Below are positions 17,539 through 26,322 of a stretch of DNA of 64,000 nucleotides, one piece after another; position 1 is the first letter of the stretch; each line of letters opens with the position of its first letter. The stretch lies in assembly GCA_029266615.1 (NCBI GenBank), contig JAQSWN010000008.1, positions 1 through 64,000 of the forward strand, in the 5' to 3' direction. Source of the stretch: Polyangiaceae bacterium (lineage in GTDB: Bacteria; Myxococcota_A; Polyangia; Polyangiales; Polyangiaceae). The position numbers and the translations under genes were made by a program. The notes under the pieces were generated by a model. That model ran no database searches. It worked only from the letters and a program-made list of their open reading frames with translations, and was not told where the DNA came from.

Positions 17539-19917
17539 TCAGAAGCCGGCTTCTATGCCGACGCTCGGTAACACCACGGGACCTGCGGTGCGCTCTCGGC
17601 AGACTTGGCCGCAATCCAAGCGCACCACCTCTCGCGTCGAGGTTGCGTTGAGGACCTCGGCCACGACGTCCAAGTAGGCGCGCTGACCGATGAGGAAGCG
17701 CTTCTCGGCGCGCAAATCGAGCCGGAAAAATGGCGTACCACGACGCGAGTCCTCGAAATGAGGAGAGCCTTGCAAATTGAGCTCGGGGATACCGGTGTAG
17801 AAGACGCTGCGCGCGCCGAGGCGGATACGGCTCGGCAGCTCGTAGCTGAGACCCGCTTGCAAGACGTGGGTGCGGTCGAACCCAGAAGGCGACCGAGTCC
17901 GCGCGAGTGAGACGCTGGAGCGCGAGAGAGTGTACGAGATGAAGCCGCCCAGACGCTTGGACAGCGGGCGCGAGAGCGTCGCTTCCAACCCCACCGCGGA
18001 AATGGTCGAGCGGCGGTCGATGCTGGTGCGGTCGAGGGTGAAGTCCCGCCCCGCGCCGATCGGATCTAGGGCGTTGAAATACCCGGACCGAAATATCGTG
18101 ACGCCGGCGGTAATTTCTTGCGGCAGCTTGTAGCGCACGCCAGAGCTCGCCAAGAGCGCCCACTGCAGCCCTCCGCTCAGGTCCGCCACTTGCGCGCCCG
18201 GAACCTGCGCGGCGAAGTTCGGCCGTTGGTGCTGCAAGCCGAGCGAGTGCTCGAAACGCAGCCGGGGCCCAACCTGGAAGGTGGCGGAAACGCGCGGATC
18301 GACACCGACCGCCTGCACGCCACGCGACGAGTACACGTCTGCGCGGACGCTCGGGGTGATGGCGATACCCGCGGTTGGTGCCAGCTCCAGCACGACGTAC
18401 CCGCCCGAAACGGCGTCCGTGCGCGACGGGAAGAGCGCCGAGTAGTCGGGATAATCCAAGCGCCGCGGGCTCGTTTCCAAGCTGAAGCGGTCCACGCGCC
18501 CGTCCACGCCCGCGTGCAAAATGACTTGTGATGAGTAGCGTCGGTCGAGCTCCGCGCGCAGCCGCAGCGACTGATCCATCACGACGCTCGAGGCCTCGCT
18601 CACTCCCGCCGAGCGATCGTGACCGCCCGTGAGCGCGAGCCGGAAGCGGCCTTGCGCGCCGAGCCTGCGGTCCCAGCGCAGATCCACGCGGTGAAAGTTG
18701 ATGGCGGCGCCGCTCTTGGTCGAGACTTGCGGCGTGCGAAACAGGTCGTACGCGCCGAAAGCGAGCACGCCCAGCGTATCGTTCTTGCTGACCGCGACCC
18801 GCGCCTGCCCTTGGTAGTCCCAGTAGCGTAGCTCCGCGTCACTCAGCAAGGAGAGCACGAGGCCTGCGTACGAGTAGCGCATGGCCGCGCGCACCGCGGT
18901 CGGCGGACACTCGCGGGTGCTGCCCACCTCGCAGCTCCGCAGCGTAGCGCCGCTTTCGGCGTAGAATCCGGCGTCAATGGCGCGGACGGTCGCGCTCGCG
19001 TGCGGCTCGGCCGAAAACGGACTGGCCGCCACCGCGATGATCGGCCCAGCGTAGCGACCAAGGGACGCGGGCGCCGCGCCCGGGTAGAAATCGACGCGAT
19101 CGATGAAGCTCGGATGGACGACGGAGGGGCCGAAGAACGCGTGATAGAGGATCGGCAGCTCGATGCCGTCGAAGAAGAAGCCCACGTTGGCGGGCGGCGC
19201 GCCGCGAATGAAGAAAGTGGGCAACCCCGACACGATGGGCACGACGCCGGGCTGCGCTTCGATAGCGCGGAGCGGATCGCCGAAGGCGCCCGGCATGAGA
19301 CGCGCATCCTCTTGCCGGATCGAGACGGAGCCGGGTCGCTGTCGCTCCCCCAACACCGTCACCTCCACGGGACTGCTCGTGTACTCACGTTGGCGAACGC
19401 CCGGTGGCCCGCGGAACGGCTCGGGCCGTGGCGTGGGTACCGGCTCCGCGCTCGCTTCGGGCTCGGTTACTGGCGGCGTGAAGGTGAGCGCAATGCGGAT
19501 GCGAGCCGCCACGGGGCGGCCGTCGCGCAACGCAGGCTCGAAACGAAACGCCCTCGCCTGGGTGAGCGCCGCGCTTCCGAGCGCCTCGTCCCCGGAAACC
19601 AGCTGCGAGTCCACGACCTGGCCCGCCGCGTCCACCGTGAGCTCCAGCACGACGCTGCCGCTCCCGGTCGCGCCTTCCGGATAGGAAATTTCGGTCGAAA
19701 TTGCCTTAGGTGGCACGATCTGCGGCACCGCCCCTCCGGCGGGTTGCGCCAGCAACGCGCTTGGCGCAAATAGCGTGAGGGCTAGGAGCGCGTGACAGAG
19801 TCGAGCACCTATCGTTGGCCGAAAGCGGTGCTGCTGCTGCCCGCGCTGCTGGGCTGCGACATCGTCCAGGGGTTTCAAGATGCGGGCGACACTCTCTTCC
19901 CCGAGCAAGGCACGCAC
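17539..19917 (-). CDS. TonB-dependent receptor with N-terminal TonB-like domain
   Basis: The 792-residue frame starts at GTG 19917. TTG 19908 or a later TTG could be used, but all candidate starts lie inside the divergent gene that begins at 19792. A signal peptide (LCHALLALTLFAPSALLAQ) comes first. Residues about 65-150 resemble the C-terminal domain of TonB (GSGSVVLELTVDAAGQVVD, ARAFRFEPALRDGRPV). A TonB-box-like PVEVTVLGE follows, then the plug (RAIEAQPGVVPIVSGLPTFFIRG, DGIELPILYHAFFG) and a barrel that ends in a short C-terminus. It would import a ligand through the outer membrane with energy from TonB-ExbBD. The substrate is unknown. A TonB-type domain in the same chain as the receptor is unusual outside this group. 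Confidence 0.85.
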   Translation of the reverse strand: MRALLGEESVARILKPLDDVAAQQRGQQQHRFRPTIGARLCHALLALTLFAPSALLAQPAGGAVPQIVPPKAISTEISYPEGATGSGSVVLELTVDAAGQVVDSQLVSGDEALGSAALTQARAFRFEPALRDGRPVAARIRIALTFTPPVTEPEASAEPVPTPRPEPFRGPPGVRQREYTSSPVEVTVLGERQRPGSVSIRQEDARLMPGAFGDPLRAIEAQPGVVPIVSGLPTFFIRGAPPANVGFFFDGIELPILYHAFFGPSVVHPSFIDRVDFYPGAAPASLGRYAGPIIAVAASPFSAEPHASATVRAIDAGFYAESGATLRSCEVGSTRECPPTAVRAAMRYSYAGLVLSLLSDAELRYWDYQGQARVAVSKNDTLGVLAFGAYDLFRTPQVSTKSGAAINFHRVDLRWDRRLGAQGRFRLALTGGHDRSAGVSEASSVVMDQSLRLRAELDRRYSSQVILHAGVDGRVDRFSLETSPRRLDYPDYSALFPSRTDAVSGGYVVLELAPTAGIAITPSVRADVYSSRGVQAVGVDPRVSATFQVGPRLRFEHSLGLQHQRPNFAAQVPGAQVADLSGGLQWALLASSGVRYKLPQEITAGVTIFRSGYFNALDPIGAGRDFTLDRTSIDRRSTISAVGLEATLSRPLSKRLGGFISYTLSRSSVSLARTRSPSGFDRTHVLQAGLSYELPSRIRLGARSVFYTGIPELNLQGSPHFEDSRRGTPFFRLDLRAEKRFLIGQRAYLDVVAEVLNATSTREVVRLDCGQVCRERTAGPVVLPSVGIEAGF

Positions 19918-21465
19918 CTTTCCACGCCCGCGCTGCGACTGGTGCGTGGCGGGTACAGAAGCCTGGCCCTCGCCGCCGGACGAGAGCTGAGTGTTCTGGC
20001 TCGCTCCACCGAGAGCGACACGTCGCTGTTCGTCATGCGTTTTGCGAACCCGAACCCATGCGAGATCCCAGAAGTGGGCCGCTACCTAGCCAGCCGGAAC
20101 CCAAACCGTGCCGAAGCCGGAATAGCTTACTTTCACGAGGACGTCGCGCAAGGGACGCTGCACTTCGCGGACACGTCCTGCAATACTTTCGACTTCGAGG
20201 TCGAGGACGCCCGGTTACCGGTCGGCGAAACCGAGACCACCATCGTCGTCTGGGCGGGGGGGGACTTGTTCGAGGTTAAGCCGGAAAGTAGCGAGCGTAC
20301 CGAACTGGCGTCGGGGGTAACGAATGTCATTACGCGGGCTTTTTCCGGCCGTACGCTCGTCCTGACCGAGGGCCGGCTCGAGGTCTTCGATGCCGAGTGG
20401 AAGAGCCAGGGAAGCTTCGGTGACGGCGTCGGCACGGTGCTCAAGACCAGCACCGGCGCGCTTTACCTAGACTCGGCGGGACTGCATCGTCTCTCCGCCG
20501 GCCCCAACAACGAGACCACGCGCGACGAACTGCTGGAGCCGGACGCCTGTAGCCTCGGGCTCCGCGGCGACTGGGCCACCTTCTACGCTCCCTGCGCCGA
20601 CGCGCGCCTCGTCGCCCTCCACGAGCCCACCGGCAAGCTTTATGACCTGCCTTTCGCGGCAGACTCGTTCAACATCCGGCTCATTCCCGCGGGTGCGGGA
20701 GGCGGCACGAATCCGCTCGAAGATCCGTTCTGGTTCCTTTTCCTGAGGAACGACGAGACGTCTGCCAACGCGCTCGTCTTGCGCAACCCAGACGGTGACG
20801 AGCGCATCATCGCTCCGAACGCCGTGCTCGGTTACTCGGACTTCGATGCCGCGGCCGCGACTCCGTACGGTCACGCACTCGTCAACGTCGAAGAGGACCG
20901 CACCGGCGACTACGTCTACTTCGACGCGGACGGCGCCGAGCGCACGCTCGCTCGCGGCGTCTACACGCGCGGCGACCGCCTGCTCGCCGACTGGAACGGG
21001 ACCACTGGCAGCCTCGCGAGCGTCTCCGGCGACCGGCTGGAAATCCTCGCGCACGGCGTGCCAGGCAGCAGCTTCGAGTTCACCGACTCGAAGGGAGCCT
21101 GGACCGTGCTCTTCCACGATTGGGAAGGCGACAGCGGCCGGCTCTCCCGCATGAACACGACGCTCGACGCTCTCGCCCAGACGCCGCTCGACGCCCCCTT
21201 CACCGTCCCCACCCTGGAAGAAGTCGCGCCCCGCGTCGGCCCCTTCACGACGGTCGCGCTCGGCGCGCTCTTGCCAGGCACCAGTTTCCTCGCGAATTAC
21301 GACGCAAAAACCGGGACCGGCCGCCTCACGTACGAAAACGCCGAGCTGCGCTTCCAGGCCGTCGTGGACCAGGGCGTCTCCGATTACCTCGTCACCGCCG
21401 ACTACTTGCTCTACACGATTCCGCGCGGGCCCGACCAAGGCATTTGGCTCGCGACCGGTAAGTGA
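19792..21465 (+). CDS. Large lipoprotein, possible beta-propeller
   Basis: The start GTG 19792 gives MTESSTYRWPKAVLLLP with lipobox LLGC at residues 19-22, which supports this start. The mature 535 residues consist of repeated short beta-strand units (VVWAGGDLFEV, GRTLVLTEGRLEVFD, GDRLEILAHG, ASVSGDRLEI) like a propeller. No enzyme motif is seen. Its 5' end overlaps the 5' end of the divergent TonB receptor gene. The two may form an outer-membrane uptake pair, with the lipoprotein as ligand-binding partner. That pairing is inference. Confidence 0.75.
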   Translation: MTESSTYRWPKAVLLLPALLGCDIVQGFQDAGDTLFPEQGTHLSTPALRLVRGGYRSLALAAGRELSVLARSTESDTSLFVMRFANPNPCEIPEVGRYLASRNPNRAEAGIAYFHEDVAQGTLHFADTSCNTFDFEVEDARLPVGETETTIVVWAGGDLFEVKPESSERTELASGVTNVITRAFSGRTLVLTEGRLEVFDAEWKSQGSFGDGVGTVLKTSTGALYLDSAGLHRLSAGPNNETTRDELLEPDACSLGLRGDWATFYAPCADARLVALHEPTGKLYDLPFAADSFNIRLIPAGAGGGTNPLEDPFWFLFLRNDETSANALVLRNPDGDERIIAPNAVLGYSDFDAAAATPYGHALVNVEEDRTGDYVYFDADGAERTLARGVYTRGDRLLADWNGTTGSLASVSGDRLEILAHGVPGSSFEFTDSKGAWTVLFHDWEGDSGRLSRMNTTLDALAQTPLDAPFTVPTLEEVAPRVGPFTTVALGALLPGTSFLANYDAKTGTGRLTYENAELRFQAVVDQGVSDYLVTADYLLYTIPRGPDQGIWLATGK

Positions 21466-21610
21466 CGGCGGCAACGCGGCGCGGAGGAATCCGAGCGCGC
21501 GCGGTTTACCCCAACGTCCTCGCTGCTCGCTCGGCGCTTCCGAGCCGAGAGCGGAACCGCCCCCAACCTGGCTTGACGGGCCGGCCCGAAGGTTTGATAA
21601 CGGTAGGACG

Positions 21611-21919
21611 GTGGCGCCTCGCACGAGTCAGGCCGCGCTCACGGCGCGTCAATTCCAAGCGGTGGCCAAGGCTTTGGCGGATCCCCGACGCATGGCCCTC
21701 TTGGAATCGATTGGCAGCGAGCGCGAGTACTCGTGCCAAAAGCTCTGCTCAGAGGCGGGCGTCACGAAAGGCACCGTCTCGCACCACGTTCGGGAGCTCC
21801 TTCGCGCAGGCTTGATCGAAGAACGCAAAGAAGGGCAGTACGCATTTTACGAGGTGCGGCGAGAGGTGCTGGCTGCCTACGCCGCGGAGCTCATGCGTCG
21901 CGTCGCCCGCGTTGGTTGA
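21611..21919 (+). CDS. ArsR-family winged-helix repressor
   Basis: This 102-residue protein starts at GTG 21611. The fold is a typical ArsR/SmtB winged helix: KALADPRRMALLESI, then EYSCQKLCSEAGVTKGTVSHHVRELLRAGLIEERKEGQYAFYEV. The two Cys near the recognition helix do not form the classical ELCVCDL metal site, so a metal ligand is not assured. Non-metal ArsR regulators of efflux or redox stress are an alternative. It lies just upstream of an RND efflux pair, and a palindrome at 22010-22031 between them contains TGA-N6-TCA, the half-site spacing known for ArsR operators. It probably represses the efflux genes and may be inactivated by the pump substrate. Confidence 0.9.
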   Translation: MAPRTSQAALTARQFQAVAKALADPRRMALLESIGSEREYSCQKLCSEAGVTKGTVSHHVRELLRAGLIEERKEGQYAFYEVRREVLAAYAAELMRRVARVG

Positions 21920-22009
21920 GTCGCGTGCTTTAGCTTTGCGCTCAGTCGACCGCATTAGCTGCTGATTCTTTTGCCGACGGGACTTGCGGTGGAGGTAGGA
22001 GGCTCTATT

Positions 22010-22031
22010 CAGTTTGACGGTTATCAAACTG
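22010..22031 (+). promoter_or_regulatory. Palindromic operator before the RND efflux genes
   Basis: CAGTTTGA (22010-22017) and TCAAACTG (22024-22031) are exact reverse complements with a 6-nt spacer. The core is TGA-N6-TCA, as in ArsR/SmtB operators. It lies 26 bp before the ATG of the efflux adaptor and 91 bp after the ArsR-family gene. A TTGACG sequence inside it could be a -35 element, so binding would block transcription. Confidence 0.7.
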
Positions 22032-22056
22032 TCATACGGCAGTAGCGAGGTTGGCG

Positions 22057-23175
22057 ATGAGCTCCAAATCTGTTTCGACCCTGCGCCGCGGCGTGGCGGG
22101 ATTCGTGTTGGTCGGTGTGGTGCTCGGCACCGGAGCGGTGTTGGCAGGATGGAAACAGGGCGCCAATCGGGACGCCGCAGCCGCTGCCGCCAACCAGCCG
22201 GAACCGGTCGAGCGCGTCGCGCTCGCAAACGCGCAAGCCACCGAGCACCACGCAACGACCACCGCGATCGGTACGGTGCTCGCGCTCCGCTCAATCACCC
22301 TGAAGAACGAAGTGGCCGGCTCGGTGGCGCGCGCCTCGCTCAAATCCGGTGAAATCGTTGAAGCTGGCACGGTGCTGGTCGCGCTGGATACGTCGGTGGA
22401 GCTGGCGGAGCTGCGCGCCTTGGAGGCGCAAGCGCGCCTCGCCGAAACGATGGCCCAGCGTCGGGTGGAGCTGCTCAAAGCAGGCGCTACGACTCAGGAC
22501 GAAGTCGACCAGGTGAGCGCGCAGCGGGACGTCGCCCACGCTCAGAGTGCGCGCTTGCGCGCGCTGATCGCGAAGAAGACCCTGCGAGCTCCATTCCGCG
22601 CGCGCGTGGGGCTCGCGGACGTCCACCCCGGACAGTACCTGAACGTAGGCGTGGAGCTCACGACGTTACAAGGCGTCGCCGACGCGGTGCACGTGGACTT
22701 CTCGGTCGCGCAGAGCGTGGCCGCCGGTATCCAATTAGGCTCGAGCGTCGAGGTCCGAACGAGCCAAGGCCAAACGTTGACGGCGAAGGTCGTAGCGGTG
22801 GACGCGCGAGTGGACCCCACGACGCGCAGCGCCCTCGTGCGAGCGCGGCTGGAGGGTGCCGACCGCGGGCCCGCGCCGGGCGCCTCGGTGCGAGTGCTGC
22901 TGAGCGTAGGAGAGTCCGGCAAAGCGGTGGTGATTCCGGTGAGCGCGCTCCGCAAAGGTCCTGAGGGTGACCACGTGTGGGTCGTCACACCGGACGCCAG
23001 CGGGGCGCTCCGCGCGCACGAGCGCAAGGTAGAAAGCGGCCCCGCATTGGGGGAGACGGTGATCGTGCTTTCGGGAGTGCAGGAGGGCGAGCAGCTCGCC
23101 GCGTCCGGCTCATTCAAGCTGCGTGAGGGCGTAAAAGTGCAGGCCGAACCTGCCCCCGCGGACCGAGCCAAGTAG
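22057..23175 (+). CDS. RND efflux periplasmic adaptor (membrane fusion protein)
   Basis: ATG 22057 (MSSKSVST) follows a GCGAGG site. The longer frame from TTG 22051 adds only two residues. An N-terminal membrane anchor (RRGVAGFVLVGVVLGTGAVLAG) leads to the lipoyl/barrel-sandwich half motif VALANAQ..TTTAIGTVLALRSITLKNEVAG, an alpha-hairpin (about residues 100-150), then TLRAPFRARVGLADVHPGQYL, the beta-barrel and the membrane-proximal domain. It bridges the inner-membrane pump to an outer-membrane channel. It is 24 bp upstream of the RND pump gene. No outer-membrane channel gene is present here, so a TolC-like protein from elsewhere is expected. Confidence 0.95.
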   Translation: MSSKSVSTLRRGVAGFVLVGVVLGTGAVLAGWKQGANRDAAAAAANQPEPVERVALANAQATEHHATTTAIGTVLALRSITLKNEVAGSVARASLKSGEIVEAGTVLVALDTSVELAELRALEAQARLAETMAQRRVELLKAGATTQDEVDQVSAQRDVAHAQSARLRALIAKKTLRAPFRARVGLADVHPGQYLNVGVELTTLQGVADAVHVDFSVAQSVAAGIQLGSSVEVRTSQGQTLTAKVVAVDARVDPTTRSALVRARLEGADRGPAPGASVRVLLSVGESGKAVVIPVSALRKGPEGDHVWVVTPDASGALRAHERKVESGPALGETVIVLSGVQEGEQLAASGSFKLREGVKVQAEPAPADRAK

Positions 23176-23198
23176 ACGCCGGCGTTTAGGACCAAGTC

Positions 23199-26100
23199 AT
23201 GCGCTCCTTCACAGACGTATTCATCAAACATCCGGTGCTGGCGCTCGTCGTCAACCTCATCATCGTGCTGGTCGGCTTGCGCGCGCTGAGTGGCCTACCG
23301 GTGCAGCAATACCCGCAGATTGAGAGCTCGTCGGTGCTCATCACGACCGTCTACACCGGCGCGAGTGCGGAGACGGTGCGCGGCTTTCTGACGACCCCCA
23401 TCGAGCGCGCCGTTTCGGCCATCAGCGGCGTGGACCATTTGGAGTCCACGAGTCGCGCGGGGGTCAGCACGATCACGGTGCGGCTCAAGCTCAATCACAG
23501 CAGCACGGCCGCGCTGGCCGAGGTGACAGCGCGGCTCCAGCAAGTGCGCTCGGAGCTTCCGGCGGAGGCCCAGCCCCCGGTGGTGGAGGTTCAGCGCGCG
23601 GATCGACCGTACGCGTCGTTCTATCTGAGCTTTACGAGTAGCAAACGCAGCGGGCCCGAGATCACGGATTGGCTCCTGCGCTCGCTCCAGCCCCAGCTCG
23701 CCACCCTGCCCGGTGTTCAGCGGGTCACGTTCGAAGGTGGACAGCAGCTCGCGATGCGCGTGTGGATCGATCCTGATCGCCTCGCCGCGCTCGGCCTGGC
23801 CCCGGGAGACGTGTACGCCGCGCTGCAGCGCAACAACTACTTGGCCGCGGTCGGCCGCACCAAAAACGAAATGGTGCAGGTCAATCTACTCGCCAACACG
23901 GACCTGCGTTCCGCCGCGGAGTTCAAAGACCTCATCGTCTCGGAGCGCAACGGGGCGATCGTACGCTTGACGGACGTGGCCAAGGTGGAGCTCGGCGCCG
24001 AAGAAGCGGACATGGTCGCCAAGCACAGCAAAAAAGAGGCCGTGTACCTCGGGGTATGGCCGCTCATCGGCGAAAACGAGATCGACGTGGCGCATCGCCT
24101 CCGCGAGGAGATGACCCGAATCAAAACCACGCTGCCGCCAGACGTTGACATGCAGATGGCCTACGACGGCACCGTCTTCATGGAGGACGCGCTCGAAGAG
24201 ATCACGAAGACCCTGACGGAGACGATCATCATCGTCGGCGCGGTCGTCTTCTTGTTTCTCGGTTCGCTCCGCACCGCGCTGGTGCCGTTGGTGGCAATGC
24301 CGATCTCGCTCGTGGGCGCCGCGATCGTGATGTACCTCGCCGGATTCAGCCTCAATTTGCTGACGATTCTGGCGATCGTGCTCGCGGTCGGGTTGGTGGT
24401 GGACGACGCCATCGTCGTCGTAGAAAACGTCGAGCGGCACGTTCACGAAGGAAAAACACGCAAGCAGGCCGCGCTCATCGCCGCGCGTGAGCTGGTCGGC
24501 CCCATCTTGGCCATGACCATCACGCTCGTGGCGGTCTACGCGCCCATCGGCTTCCAAGGCGGCCTCACCGGCGAGCTATTCCTGGAGTTTGCCATCACCC
24601 TGGCCGCCGCGGTCGTGGTGTCGGGCGTCGTGGCCGTGACGTTGTCACCCGTCATGAGCGCGTTCGCCGTGAAAGAGCACGGCCAAGAGGGGCGTCTCAC
24701 CCGCCTCGTGAACCGCGGATTCGACGTCGTGAAGCGCGTCTACGCGCGCCTATTGGATGGCGCACTGTCCATTCGATACGCCATCGTCGTCGCGTCCGCG
24801 CTCGTCACGCTCGCGGCGTGGCCGCTCTACGAGAATTCTCGGCGCGAGCTCGCCCCGGTCGAGGATCAAAGTCACATCAGCTTCTTCATGCAGGCGTCGC
24901 CGGATTCGTCGCTGCCGGCAGCGAACCGCGCCTCGCTAGACGTGGTGAAAGCCGTCGAAGGCTTCCCCGAAGCCCGGTTCATGTGGTCTTTGACCGCGAA
25001 CTGGGGCGCCTTCGGGGGCATGGTGACAAAGAACTGGAAGGAGCGCACCCGCTCCACCGAGCAGATGTATGGCGAGGTCTACGGGGCCGTCTCGCAGATC
25101 CCGGGCTTGCAGGTGTTTCCACGCCTGGACCCGCCCCTCCCCACGCCCGGCCAGTACGACGTGGAGCTGGTGCTCGCCAGCGATGCGCCGCCCAAAGACT
25201 TCCTCTCGGCCATCGCGCCCGTGGTCGGCGCGGGCTGGCAGAGCGGCAAGTTCCTGTATGTGGACACGGACCTCAAGATCGATTTGCCAGAGGCGCGCGT
25301 CATCATCGACCGGGAGCAAGTGGCGGATCTGGGGCTGGATCTCGCCGGCGTAGGTCAGTCGCTCGGCACCCTCCTCGGGGGCGGCTACGTCAACCGCTTC
25401 AACTACTTCGATCGTAGCTACAAGGTCATCCCGCAAATCGGCGACGCGGGTCGTGCCACCCTCGCCCCCCTCTTGGACCTCAAGGTCAAAACCCCCAGCG
25501 GCGAGCTCGTGCCCGTCTCCACCTTCACGAACATCGAGACGTCGGTGGCGCCCCGCGCGCTCACTCGTTTTCAGCAACGCAACGCGGTGCGCGTGTTCGG
25601 AGGCGTAAAACCCGGCGTCACGAAGGAGGAAGGCCTCTCGGTGCTGGAAGCGGCGGCCGCAAAGGTACCGAGCGTGCGGCAAGACTACGCGGGGGAGTCA
25701 CGCCAGATTCGCCGAGAGGGCTCCGCCCTCACCACCACGCTCGGCTTCGCCGTCATCCTCATCTACTTGGTGCTCGCGGCGCAGTTCAAGAGCTTCCGCG
25801 ATCCGCTGATCGTGCTGCTCGGCTCCGTTCCGCTCGCCATCTCCGGCGCGCTGGTGTTCAGCTTTCTGGACCTCACGACGCTCAACATCTACTCACAGGT
25901 GGGCCTCATCACCTTGGTCGGCCTCATCGCCAAAAATGGCATCCTCATCGTACAGTTTGCCAATACCCTCCAAGAGCAGGGGTTGAAGAAGCTGGAGGCG
26001 TTGCGGGAAGCCTCCCTGACGCGCCTCCGCCCGGTGTTGATGACCTCCGTGGCGACCGTGTTCGGCCATCTCCCGCTCGTGTTCGTCTCCGGCCCTGGCT

Positions 26101-26267
26101 CGGAAGCGCGCAACAGCATCGGCATCGTGCTGGTCACCGGCATGACCATCGGCACCTTGTTCACGCTCTTCGTCGTGCCCGCCTTCTACTCCCTCATCGC
26201 CGCGCAGCATGAGCCAGAGGCAGCGGAAGAAGAGGCGCCTACCGCGGCGCTGGCGGCTCAGCACTGA
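23199..26267 (+). CDS. RND efflux pump, HAE-1/MexF-like inner-membrane transporter
   Basis: This 1022-residue protein has the N-terminal TM1 (HPVLALVVNLIIVLVGLRALSGLPVQQYPQ), two large periplasmic loops and 12 predicted helices. The proton relay is intact: adjacent Asp residues in VGLVVDDAIVVVEN (TM4) and Lys in LVGLIAKNGILIVQFAN (TM10). This points to proton-driven drug or solvent export (HAE-1) rather than heavy-metal export. It works with the adaptor encoded just upstream. The ArsR-like gene and palindrome upstream suggest inducible expression. Substrate is unknown. Confidence 0.96.
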   Translation: MRSFTDVFIKHPVLALVVNLIIVLVGLRALSGLPVQQYPQIESSSVLITTVYTGASAETVRGFLTTPIERAVSAISGVDHLESTSRAGVSTITVRLKLNHSSTAALAEVTARLQQVRSELPAEAQPPVVEVQRADRPYASFYLSFTSSKRSGPEITDWLLRSLQPQLATLPGVQRVTFEGGQQLAMRVWIDPDRLAALGLAPGDVYAALQRNNYLAAVGRTKNEMVQVNLLANTDLRSAAEFKDLIVSERNGAIVRLTDVAKVELGAEEADMVAKHSKKEAVYLGVWPLIGENEIDVAHRLREEMTRIKTTLPPDVDMQMAYDGTVFMEDALEEITKTLTETIIIVGAVVFLFLGSLRTALVPLVAMPISLVGAAIVMYLAGFSLNLLTILAIVLAVGLVVDDAIVVVENVERHVHEGKTRKQAALIAARELVGPILAMTITLVAVYAPIGFQGGLTGELFLEFAITLAAAVVVSGVVAVTLSPVMSAFAVKEHGQEGRLTRLVNRGFDVVKRVYARLLDGALSIRYAIVVASALVTLAAWPLYENSRRELAPVEDQSHISFFMQASPDSSLPAANRASLDVVKAVEGFPEARFMWSLTANWGAFGGMVTKNWKERTRSTEQMYGEVYGAVSQIPGLQVFPRLDPPLPTPGQYDVELVLASDAPPKDFLSAIAPVVGAGWQSGKFLYVDTDLKIDLPEARVIIDREQVADLGLDLAGVGQSLGTLLGGGYVNRFNYFDRSYKVIPQIGDAGRATLAPLLDLKVKTPSGELVPVSTFTNIETSVAPRALTRFQQRNAVRVFGGVKPGVTKEEGLSVLEAAAAKVPSVRQDYAGESRQIRREGSALTTTLGFAVILIYLVLAAQFKSFRDPLIVLLGSVPLAISGALVFSFLDLTTLNIYSQVGLITLVGLIAKNGILIVQFANTLQEQGLKKLEALREASLTRLRPVLMTSVATVFGHLPLVFVSGPGSEARNSIGIVLVTGMTIGTLFTLFVVPAFYSLIAAQHEPEAAEEEAPTAALAAQH

Positions 26268-26286
26268 CACCCTAAGCCATCGCCGC

Positions 26287-26302
26287 GTTCTCCACTGAGA
26301 AC
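26287..26302 (+). promoter_or_regulatory. GTTCTC-N4-GAGAAC palindrome before the LysR gene
   Basis: A perfect 6-4-6 inverted repeat (GTTCTC CACT GAGAAC) ends 20 bp before the GTG of the LysR-type gene. It contains the T-N11-A spacing expected of LysR sites. The same arms recur at 27413-27428 before the DoxX gene, which makes autoregulation likely. Confidence 0.7.
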
Positions 26303-26322
26303 AATCGTGACACCATCGAGCC

